A DNA stretch of 64,000 nucleotides, taken from positions 4,464,001 to 4,528,000 of the forward strand of contig NZ_JACCFO010000001.1 of NCBI RefSeq assembly GCF_013410565.1, written 5' to 3'. Source of the DNA: Streptomonospora nanhaiensis (GTDB lineage Bacteria; Actinomycetota; Actinomycetes; Streptosporangiales; Streptosporangiaceae). Shown here piece after piece: positions 57,705-64,000 of this stretch. The first letter of the stretch is position 1. Each line of letters starts with the position of its first letter. The notes under the pieces are model-generated. The model searched no databases and was not told the DNA's origin. It saw nothing but the letters and a program-made list of their open reading frames with translations. Made by a program: the position numbers and the translations under genes.

Positions 57705-58661
57705 GTGAGTGAACCTGACACCGTGAGCGAGATGCCCCACACCCCCGACGACGGCCCCGGCGCAGCGGAGGCCGCCCCCCACGTCTCCATCGTGCTGCCC
57801 TGCTACAACGAGCAGGACCACGTGGTCAAGGAGGTCGAGCGGATCTGCGCCGCAATGGACGCCTCCGACCACACCTACGAGCTGCTGGCCATCGACGACG
57901 CCTCCACCGACGACACGCTCGCCCGCCTGCGCGAGGTCGAGCCGCTGTTCGACCACCTGCACGTGGTCGCCTTCCCGCACAACGGCGGCGCGGGCACCGT
58001 GCGCCGGATCGGCACCCAGCGCGCCCGCGGCGAGATCGTCGTGTGGACCGACGCCGACATGACCTACCCCAACGAGCGCATCCCCGAGTTCGTGGACCTG
58101 CTCGCCGCCCAGCCCCACATCGACCAGGTGGTGGGCGCCCGCACGCAGGAGGCCGGCAGCCACCGGTTCCTGCGCGTGCCGGCCAAATGGCTCATCCGCA
58201 AGGTCGCCGAGCGGCTGACCAACACCCGCATCCCCGACCTCAACTCCGGGCTGCGCGCGTTCCGCCGCGAGGTGTCGCTGCCCTACCTGCGCCTGCTGCC
58301 GCCGGGGTTCTCCTGCGTCACCACCATCACGCTGGCGTTCCTGTCCAACCAGCACCCGGTGCAGTACGTGCCGATCGACTACGCCAAGCGGTCGGGCACC
58401 TCCAAGTTCCACTTCGTGCGCGACGCCTACCGCTACATCCTCCAGGTGCTGCGGATGGTGATGTACTTCAACCCGCTCAAGGTGCTGATGCCCATCGCGC
58501 TGTGGCTGCTGGGCATCGGCGCGGCCAAGTTCGTCTTCGACCAGGTGCGCACCCCGCTGTACATCCCCAACAACACGATCATGCTGCTGACCAGCGGGCT
58601 GATCGTGGGCGCGCTGGCCCTGCTGGCGGACCTCATCGTGCGCTCGCGCGACGGCGCCTGA
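57705..58661 (+). CDS. family 2 glycosyltransferase, dolichyl/polyprenyl-phosphate-sugar synthase-like
   Basis: A 318-residue GT2 with DPM1-like motifs (VSIVLPCYNEQDHVVKEV, AIDDASTDDTL, HNGGAGTVRRIGTQ, WTDADMTYP, the NSGLRAFRRE acceptor loop and YAKRSGTSKFHF) and two C-terminal membrane helices. Such enzymes load a sugar on polyprenyl phosphate at the membrane for use by GT-C transferases such as the likely one upstream. The start is GTG 57705; GTG 57723 and ATG 57732 are also in frame. The next gene starts 10 nt after its stop. Confidence 0.9.
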   Translation: MSEPDTVSEMPHTPDDGPGAAEAAPHVSIVLPCYNEQDHVVKEVERICAAMDASDHTYELLAIDDASTDDTLARLREVEPLFDHLHVVAFPHNGGAGTVRRIGTQRARGEIVVWTDADMTYPNERIPEFVDLLAAQPHIDQVVGARTQEAGSHRFLRVPAKWLIRKVAERLTNTRIPDLNSGLRAFRREVSLPYLRLLPPGFSCVTTITLAFLSNQHPVQYVPIDYAKRSGTSKFHFVRDAYRYILQVLRMVMYFNPLKVLMPIALWLLGIGAAKFVFDQVRTPLYIPNNTIMLLTSGLIVGALALLADLIVRSRDGA

Positions 58662-58671
58662 CGGGCCGGCG

Positions 58672-59781
58672 ATGCGGATCAGCCTGGTGGGGCCCACCCA
58701 CCCCTACAAGGGCGGCGGCGCCCGGCACACCACCGAGCTGGCCCACCGGCTCGCCGAGCGCGGCCACGAGGTGGTCGTGGAGTCGTGGCGGGCGCAGTAC
58801 CCCGAGCGGCTCTACCCGGGGCGCCAGACGGTCGAGGCGCCCGAGGGCGCGCCGTTCCCCGCCACCCGCCGCGACCTCGCCTGGAACCGCCCCGACAGCT
58901 GGTGGCGCGCGGGCCGGCGCATCGGCCGCGACGCCGACCTGGCGGTCCTCGCCGTCCTCATCCCGCAGCAGGCAGTGCCCTACCTGGGGATCCTCGCCGG
59001 GATGGGCGGGCGCGCCCGCAGCCTGGCGCTGTGCCACAACGTGCTGCCGCACGAGCGCGGCCCCGCCGACACCGCGCTGATGCGCGCGCTGCTGCGCCGG
59101 ACCGACGCGGTCCTGGCGCACTCGCCCGAGCAGGCCCGCCTCGCCCGGGGGCTGGCCGGTCCCGGCGCCGACGTCCGCACGGCGGCGCTGCCCCCGCACC
59201 CGCCGACCGCCCCCGGCGGCACGGGCCCCGCGCCCGCCCCGCCCGGGGGCCGCCGCAACCGGCTGCTGTTCTTCGGCATCGTGCGCCCCTACAAGGGCGT
59301 GGACGTGCTGCTGCGCGCCCTGGCCCACGGCGCCCCGCCCCAGGTCGGGTTGACCGTCGCCGGGGAGTTCTGGGGCGGCTCGGCGCAGCGGCTGCGCGCC
59401 CTGGCGGGCGAGCTGGGCGTGGCCGAGCGGGTGGAGTTCCGCGAGGGCTATGTGCCGGCCGAGGAGATCCCCGCGCTGTTCGCCGCCGCCGACGCGGTGG
59501 TGCTGCCCTACCGCACGGCCACCGCCACGCAGAACGTGTGGCTGGCCCACGAGCACGGCCTGCCCGTGGTGGCCACCCGCGCGGGCGCGCTGCCCGAGCA
59601 GGTGGCCGACGGGGTCGACGGCCTGCTGTGCGCGCCCGGCGACCCCGCCGACCTGGCCGGGGCGCTGGCCCGCCTCTACGCGCCGGGCGAGGTGGAGCGG
59701 CTGCGCGCCGGCGTGCGCGCGGCCGACCCCGCGCCGGTCTGGGACGCCTACGTCGACGCGCTCACGGCGCCTTCCGCCTAG
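58672..59781 (+). CDS. family 4 glycosyltransferase
   Basis: A 369-residue GT-B enzyme with the N-terminal loop LVGPTHPYKGGGARHTTEL, ALCHNVLPHE, FFGIVRPYKGVDVLLRAL, a YVPAEEIPALFAAADAVVLP stretch and the donor-binding HEHGLPVVATRAGALPEQV. It starts 10 nt after the DPM1-like gene and ends with a 4-nt overlap of the convergent aldo/keto reductase gene. It probably completes a three-gene glycan operon with the two upstream genes. Confidence 0.92.
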   Translation: MRISLVGPTHPYKGGGARHTTELAHRLAERGHEVVVESWRAQYPERLYPGRQTVEAPEGAPFPATRRDLAWNRPDSWWRAGRRIGRDADLAVLAVLIPQQAVPYLGILAGMGGRARSLALCHNVLPHERGPADTALMRALLRRTDAVLAHSPEQARLARGLAGPGADVRTAALPPHPPTAPGGTGPAPAPPGGRRNRLLFFGIVRPYKGVDVLLRALAHGAPPQVGLTVAGEFWGGSAQRLRALAGELGVAERVEFREGYVPAEEIPALFAAADAVVLPYRTATATQNVWLAHEHGLPVVATRAGALPEQVADGVDGLLCAPGDPADLAGALARLYAPGEVERLRAGVRAADPAPVWDAYVDALTAPSA

Positions 59782-60800
59782 CCGCCGGGCCGGAGCCCGG
59801 CGGGGCGGGTCCGGGGCTCCAGTTCCACTCCCTCGCCGCCGTGCATCCACGGGCGCGGTCCGGTGTTGAGGTCGCTGGGATAGCCCGGGTCGAAGTCCAC
59901 CGACGCGTCCAGGCGGGCCACGACCTCGGCCGGCAGGTCGAGGTCGAGGGCGCCGAGGTTGCCGCGGACCTGCTCGGCGCTGCGCGCGCCGATGATCGGG
60001 TGCACGGCGCGGGAGCGGGCGCGGGTCCAGGCGATGGCCACCTGGGTGGGCGTGGCGCCCAGCTCCGCCGCCGCCGCGACCACGGCGCGCGCGGCCCGGT
60101 GGTCGCGCTCGGAGAGGGAGGCGGGGTCGACCCGGCCGCCCGAGGGGGGCTCGGCCGCGTCGGTGTACCGGCCCGACAGCACCCCGGCGGCGAGCGCCCC
60201 GTAGGCGGCCACGCTCATGCCGTAGGCCTCGGCCATGGGCAGCAGCTCCCGCTCGATGTCGCGGCGGAGCAGGCTGTAGGGCACCTGGATGCCCGCGAAC
60301 GGGGTCCAGTCGCGCCACTCCGCCAGGGTGTTGGCCCGCGACACCAGCCACGCCGGGAGGTTGGAGGCGCCCACGTAGAGGACCTTGCCCGCGCGGACGG
60401 CGTCGTCCAGCGCCCGCATGGTCTCCTCGATGGGCGTGTGCTCGTCCCAGGCGTGCACCCACAGCAGGTCGACGTAGTCGGTGCGCAGCCGGCGCAGGCT
60501 TGCCTCCAGCGACAGCGCGAGGTTCTTGCGGTGGCCGCCGCCGGAGTTGGGGTCTCCGGTCTCGCGGGTCAGCGCGAACTTGGTGGCGACCACGAAGCGG
60601 TCCCGGCGGCCGCGCAGGATGTCGCCGAGCACCTTCTCGCTGTCGCCGTAGGCCGAGGCGGTGTCGATGACGTTGCCGCCGGCGTCGGCGTACACGTCGA
60701 CCATCCGGCGGCCCTCGTCGGCGTCGGCGAAGGTCATGGCGCCCAGGAACAGCTCCGAGACGCGCAGCCCGGAGGGGCCGAACAGGCGGTAGCGCATCAT
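59778..60800 (-). CDS. aldo/keto reductase
   Basis: A 340-residue NADPH-dependent aldo/keto reductase. The tetrad is visible: Asp and Tyr in NVIDTASAYGDSEK, Lys in FVVATKFAL and His in LLWVHAWDEH. The cofactor-binding end VHPIIGARSAEQVRGNL is intact. ATG 60800 has GAGGCG upstream. It is divergent from a regulator remnant that lacks an HTH, a pairing often seen with intact MmyB-like regulators. The substrate is unknown. Confidence 0.92.
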   Translation of the reverse strand: MMRYRLFGPSGLRVSELFLGAMTFADADEGRRMVDVYADAGGNVIDTASAYGDSEKVLGDILRGRRDRFVVATKFALTRETGDPNSGGGHRKNLALSLEASLRRLRTDYVDLLWVHAWDEHTPIEETMRALDDAVRAGKVLYVGASNLPAWLVSRANTLAEWRDWTPFAGIQVPYSLLRRDIERELLPMAEAYGMSVAAYGALAAGVLSGRYTDAAEPPSGGRVDPASLSERDHRAARAVVAAAAELGATPTQVAIAWTRARSRAVHPIIGARSAEQVRGNLGALDLDLPAEVVARLDASVDFDPGYPSDLNTGPRPWMHGGEGVELEPRTRPAGLRPGG

Positions 60801-60892
60801 GCCGCGCCTCCCGCGGCCGGACCCGTGTGGGCGGGGGAGTGGGTGGTGAAGGTCATGGCCCCCAGTCTGCGGGGAGCGCGCCGCCGCGGGAA

Positions 60893-60937
60893 GGCCGCGC
60901 CGAGCCTGGCCTTCGCGGGGCCAGGCTCGGCGCGGCC
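60893..60937. repeat. perfect 19-bp inverted repeat in the AKR/regulator divergent region
   Basis: Arms 60893-60911 and 60919-60937 are exact reverse complements with a TTCGCGG centre. It is in the 190-bp gap between divergent genes, so it is not an ordinary end-of-gene terminator. It could be an operator, an RNA hairpin or a small palindromic element. Confidence 0.7.
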
Positions 60938-60990
60938 GTGCCGCTCTAGACTCGGCGAGGTGGACGACAGCGACCGCGCTGCGGCTGTCG

Positions 60991-61617
60991 GTGGCCGAGC
61001 GGGTCCACCTGCGCAACCTCGCCAAGGAGGCCTCGGGCGCCGACGTCCTGTGCCCGGGAGGCATGCCGCCCGACCGGCAGGTGCGCCCCACCATGCGCGC
61101 CCGGCTGGACCGGCTGGAGCCCGCCCCGGCCGCGCTGTTCGACCGGCCCGGCGAGACCCTGGCCCACACCGCCGCCTACGAGCGCCTGGCCGGGCCGCTG
61201 GGCCTGCTGGACGGCAGCCCGCCCAACCGGGTCCGGTACCTCTTCACCGACCCCCGCGCCCGCGCCGTGTTCCCCGACTGGGACCGGGTGGCCGACCAGC
61301 AGGTGGCCCTGCTCAAATCCGAGTCCTCGAGCTCCGACCTCCACCTCGCCCACCTGGTCGACGAGCTGACCATCACGGCCGGCGCGCCGTTCGCCGAGCG
61401 GATGGCGGCCGTGCCCGCCGCGCCGCGGCGCACCTCGGCCGAGCGCGTCGTGCACCCCGAGGCGGGCGAGCTGCGGCTAACCTTCGAGATCCTCGACGCC
61501 GAGGGCCAGCACCTGGTGGTCCACCTCCCGGCCGACGACGCCTCCGCCGCCGCCCTGGACCGCATCACCGCCCGGCGCCCCGGCGCCCTGCGGCCGGTGC
61601 GCGAGGGCACCCGGTAG
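60991..61617 (+). pseudogene. 5'-truncated MmyB-like XRE regulator
   Basis: A 208-residue frame from GTG 60991 matches the C-terminal ligand-binding domain of MmyB-type XRE regulators: RVRYLFTDPRARAVFPDWDR, LVDELTITAGAPFAERM and RVVHPEAGELRLTFEIL. The in-frame sequence just before the start (ATALRLSVAERVHLRNLA) looks like the last helix of the missing HTH domain. The DNA that should encode the HTH is instead a palindromic intergenic region and the AKR leader. It may be a decayed gene or a rare HTH-less protein; no good ribosome site is visible. Confidence 0.6.
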
Positions 61618-61696
61618 GCCGCCCGGGGCGGGCGGGGCGGCGGGCCCGGCCCGCGACCCGTGCCGCGATCGGACGATCTTGGGCCGCGGGCGCGGC

Positions 61697-61709
61697 TAGG
61701 GTGTGGCCA
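61697..61709 (+). promoter_or_regulatory. -10 box placed for a leaderless cystathionine gamma-synthase mRNA
   Basis: TAGGGT at 61697-61702 ends 6 nt before ATG 61709, so transcription would begin at or next to the start codon. No good -35 is present. Only a weak AGGG element precedes the start. Confidence 0.4.
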
Positions 61710-62854
61710 TGACGTTCGACGGGTTTGAGACTCTGGCCATCCACGCCGGTCAGGAGGCCGACGCCCAGACCGGCGCGGTCGTGGTCCCCATCTACCAGAC
61801 GAGCACCTACGCCCAGGACGGCGTGGGCGGGCTGCGCGGCGGCTACGAGTACTCGCGCACCGCCAACCCCACCCGTGCCGCGCTGGAGGAGTGCCTGGCG
61901 GCGCTGGAGTCGGGCATCCGCGGGCTGGCGTTCGCCTCGGGGATGGCGGCCGAGGACACCCTGCTGCGCACGATCGCCAAGCCGGGCGACCACGTGGTCA
62001 TCCCCGGCGACGCCTACGGCGGCACCTTCCGGCTGTTCTCCACGGTGCTGGAGCGCTGGGGCGTGCGCTGGGACGCGGTGCCCCAGTCCGACGTCGAGGC
62101 GGTGCGCGCCGCAGTGCGGCCCGAGACCGTGGCCGTCTGGGCCGAGACCCCCACCAACCCGCTGCTCAACATCACCGACATCGAGGCGCTGGCGGGCGTG
62201 GCCCACGAGGCGGGCGCCCTGCTCGTGGTCGACAACACCTTCGCCTCGCCCTACCTCCAGCGCCCGCTGACGCTGGGCGCCGACGTGGTCGTGCACTCCA
62301 CCACCAAGTACCTGGGCGGGCACTCCGACGTGGTGGGCGGCGCGCTGGTGGTCTCCGACGCCGACCTGGGCCACCGGCTGGCCTTCCACCAGAACACGAT
62401 GGGCGCGGTCGCCGGACCGTTCGACGCCTGGCTGACCCTGCGCGGCGTCAAGACCCTGGGCGTGCGCATGGACCGCCACTGCGCCAACGCCGAGCGCGTG
62501 GTCGAGGCGCTGGTGGACCACCCGGCCGTGGCCGAGGTCTACTATCCGGGCCTGCCCGACCACCCCGGGCACAAGACCGCCGAGCGCCAGATGCGGGCCT
62601 TCGGCGGCATGATCTCGTTCCGGCTGCGCGGCGGCGAGGACGCGGCGCTGAAGGTGTGCGAGCGCATGCGGGTGTTCACCCTGGGGGAGTCGCTGGGCGG
62701 CGTGGAGTCGCTGATCGAGCACCCGGGCCGGATGACCCACGCCTCGGCGGCGGGGTCGCCGCTGGAGGTCCCGGCCGACCTGGTGCGGCTGTCGGTGGGG
62801 ATCGAGTCGGCCGACGACCTGGTGGGCGACCTGGTCGCCGCGCTCGACCACTGA
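61709..62854 (+). CDS. metB: cystathionine gamma-synthase (or gamma-lyase)
   Basis: A 381-residue PLP enzyme of the Cys/Met metabolism family. It has the YQTSTYAQDGVGG and YEYSRTANPTRAALEE active-site segments, FASGMAAEDTLLR, the Asp in VVDNTFASPYLQ and the Schiff-base Lys200 in HSTTKYLGGHSD, then LGGVESLIEHPGRMTHAS. It makes cystathionine from activated homoserine and cysteine, or may act as a gamma-lyase, as both share these motifs. ATG 61709 or GTG 61703. Housekeeping gene outside the envelope cluster. Confidence 0.93.
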   Translation: MTFDGFETLAIHAGQEADAQTGAVVVPIYQTSTYAQDGVGGLRGGYEYSRTANPTRAALEECLAALESGIRGLAFASGMAAEDTLLRTIAKPGDHVVIPGDAYGGTFRLFSTVLERWGVRWDAVPQSDVEAVRAAVRPETVAVWAETPTNPLLNITDIEALAGVAHEAGALLVVDNTFASPYLQRPLTLGADVVVHSTTKYLGGHSDVVGGALVVSDADLGHRLAFHQNTMGAVAGPFDAWLTLRGVKTLGVRMDRHCANAERVVEALVDHPAVAEVYYPGLPDHPGHKTAERQMRAFGGMISFRLRGGEDAALKVCERMRVFTLGESLGGVESLIEHPGRMTHASAAGSPLEVPADLVRLSVGIESADDLVGDLVAALDH

Positions 62855-62903
62855 CACCCGGTCTCCGGCGCGCCGCCCGCGGCGTCGGGGGCGGACGGGC
62901 CGG

Positions 62904-63356
62904 TCAGCGCGGCAGCGCGGCGCGCGCGTAGGCCGCGAGGCGGGCGTCGAAGCCGTCGCCGTAGTCGCGGAAGGACCGGTAGTGGGGGCGGTGGGGGCTG
63001 CCGGTCTCGGTGCCGGCGAGGACGCGGCCGACGACGGCGGCGACCTGGTCGGGATCGGGCAGCAGCCCCCCGGGCAGATACCGGGTGCGCTCCAGCGCCA
63101 CCCAGCCCTCGGCGTCCATGGGGCCGAAACGCCAGCCGCTCTCCTCGTCCCAGACGAACCGGAGCCGTCCGGGCGCCGCGGGACCACCGGAGCGGACGAT
63201 GACGGAGACGTCGCGCGGGTCCAGGGGATCGTTCCAGTGGTCGAGCACGTCGACGCCGCGGACGATGAGGCACTGAGCGACGAGTTCGACGTATGGCCGG
63301 GGCAGATCTACCCACGGGGCGGAATAAGGCGCGGGACAAGGGCCGAAATCGCTCAC
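62904..63356 (-). CDS. DUF6292-type conserved actinobacterial protein
   Basis: A 150-residue soluble protein: LPRPYVELVAQCLIVRGVDV, DPRDVSVIVRSGGPAAPGRL, FVWDEESGWRFGPMDAEGW and RTRYLPGGLLPDPDQVAAVV match the general DUF6292 layout, a family of unknown function that is common in actinomycetes. It starts at GTG 63356 and has its own AT-rich promoter region. Not expected to have a link to the neighbouring metabolic genes. Confidence 0.8.
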   Translation of the reverse strand: MSDFGPCPAPYSAPWVDLPRPYVELVAQCLIVRGVDVLDHWNDPLDPRDVSVIVRSGGPAAPGRLRFVWDEESGWRFGPMDAEGWVALERTRYLPGGLLPDPDQVAAVVGRVLAGTETGSPHRPHYRSFRDYGDGFDARLAAYARAALPR

Positions 63357-63378
63357 AGCGAAGTGTTTTCCACCTGGA

Positions 63379-63407
63379 AATTAAATGAAACAACATTTAG
63401 GCGGCAA
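63379..63407 (-). promoter_or_regulatory. probable promoter of the DUF6292-type gene
   Basis: On the minus strand TTGCCG (63407-63402), a 17-bp spacer and TTAATT (63384-63379) lie in the one markedly AT-rich stretch of the gap, leaving a leader of roughly 15 nt before GTG 63356. Confidence 0.5.
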
Positions 63408-63694
63408 AACACGGACACGATTGTGTCACGGCCTGGATACCCGGCCGGGACAATCCGTCACCGGTTTCCGTGCAATTCGCGGCTGACCAGGGGGATTTCC
63501 GGGATTTCGGCCTCTCCACCACCGCTGTGTCCCGCCGGGCGGGCCCCTCCACGGGGAGGGTCCGGCCTCCGGCGGGAACGGGCGGTGGTGGGAACGCGCG
63601 CCCGGGAGTGGCCGGGCGTGCGGTGTGTCCGCGGGGCGGACGTTCGCTCGTTCACTGCTTCCTGCGGGGGCGGGTCGGCGCTGACCCGGGAGGG
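63408..63694. other. remainder of the 338-bp intergenic gap
   Basis: No supported gene. It holds a compound hairpin (63531-63576) with CCCGCCGG/CCGGCGGG outer arms, which could end the transcript of the small membrane protein gene on the minus strand. Confidence 0.4.
63531..63576 (-). terminator. compound GC hairpin downstream of the small membrane protein gene
   Basis: Outer arms of 8 bp (63531-63538 with 63569-63576) enclose further partly paired CCCCTCC/GGGAGGG sequence. It is about 120 nt beyond the stop at 63695, so assignment as its terminator is tentative. Confidence 0.35.
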
Positions 63695-63946
63695 CTAGAC
63701 CAGCGCGCCGGGCCGGCCGAACTCGTCCTCGTCGTCACCGTCGTCCTCGACGCTGTCGAGGAAGCGGAGGCCGGTGACGCTGCGGCCGGCGCCCGAGAAG
63801 GTGCGCTTGTCGCGGCCGTGGCGCAGGGCGCGGAAGTGGCCGCGGTCGGTTCGCTTGATGCCGATGGTGGCGGCCACGAGCACTCCCAGCACGACGCTGA
63901 AGAACGCCACGAGCAGGATCACCACCGCTCCGAATACCAGGGGCAT
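63695..63946 (-). CDS. small single-pass membrane protein
   Basis: An 83-residue protein with an N-terminal membrane helix (LVFGAVVILLVAFFSVVLGV) and a basic then acidic cytoplasmic tail (RTDRGHFRALRHGRDKR, then SVEDDGDDEDEFG). ATG 63946 has GAGGAGGGG 3-8 nt upstream and is preferred to an upstream in-frame start at 63991. The type is common and no function can be assigned. Confidence 0.75.
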   Translation of the reverse strand: MPLVFGAVVILLVAFFSVVLGVLVAATIGIKRTDRGHFRALRHGRDKRTFSGAGRSVTGLRFLDSVEDDGDDEDEFGRPGALV

Positions 63947-64000
63947 GTCCCCTCCTCTCGCTGCGTGCGAGCGCCCGTCCGACGTTCGCACGGCCCCGGC

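Noticed and set aside
63458-63655. Minus-strand 65-codon frame between the last two genes
   Set aside because: Arg/Pro-rich, spans a hairpin, no ribosome site.
1-64000. Prophage, insertion sequences, CRISPR, tRNA or rRNA genes
   Set aside because: No transposase, integrase, capsid, Cas protein, spaced-repeat array or recognisable structural RNA found on either strand.

Overview
The window is a very GC-rich (roughly 70-75 percent by eye) chromosomal stretch with GTG/TTG starts, stop/start overlaps and actinobacteria-specific families (DUF397, XRE/DUF5753, BldC-like, DUF5941, DUF6292, TIGR03089-type). This points to a filamentous actinomycete, plausibly Nocardiopsaceae-like; the family placement is inference. 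I see no rRNA, tRNA, insertion sequence, CRISPR array or replication origin. One gene looks 5'-truncated and one short remnant is possible.

Region 1 (155-11935) is the end of a compact, one-strand, translationally coupled biosynthetic operon: two DegT/StrS-type aminotransferases, a UbiA-type prenyltransferase, an FAD amine-oxidase-like enzyme, two acyl-CoA/acyl-adenylate ligases, a low-complexity unknown protein, a doubled CaiB/BaiF CoA-transferase and a methyltransferase, closed by a strong terminator. There is no PKS or NRPS. I cannot match it to a known pathway.

Region 2 (12006-25942) is mixed housekeeping and regulation: a small secreted protein; a divergent TetR/SDR pair with two similar operator-like sites; a secreted peptidoglycan-binding protein; purK and purE separated by GtrA, a two-component system, a metallo-beta-lactamase-fold hydrolase and a DedA protein; then four DUF397 genes with one XRE/DUF5753 regulator, a small anti-sigma-like ATPase with a 46-residue upstream ORF, and a BldC-like DNA-binding protein.

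Region 3 (26006-54460, with related genes to 59781) is a large cell-envelope glycopolymer locus. It holds UDP-glucose dehydrogenase, two LCP ligases, a TagGH-type ABC exporter, UDP-GlcNAc 2-epimerase (WecB) and UDP-ManNAc dehydrogenase (WecC), an IspD/TarI-like cytidylyltransferase overlapping a glycerophosphodiesterase, and many glycosyltransferases. At its centre (36457-40678) is a chain of two membrane proteins (one DUF5941), a sugar/alcohol-phosphate cytidylyltransferase, a glycerol-1-phosphate-dehydrogenase-like enzyme and a CDP-alcohol phosphotransferase. Together they look able to make and use a CDP-activated polyol, perhaps with sn-glycerol-1-phosphate stereochemistry. The inferred product is a wall polymer with uronic/aminouronic sugars and a phosphodiester-linked alcohol, exported by TagGH and attached by LCP enzymes.

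Region 4 (54484-63946) has a TIGR03089-type protein, a three-gene membrane/glycosyltransferase operon, an aldo/keto reductase divergent from a regulator lacking its HTH with a perfect 19-bp inverted repeat between them, cystathionine gamma-synthase (possibly leaderless), a DUF6292-type protein and a small membrane protein.

The two most interesting points are the orphan biosynthetic operon in region 1 and the cytidylyltransferase / G1P-dehydrogenase-like / CDP-alcohol-transferase module in region 3.
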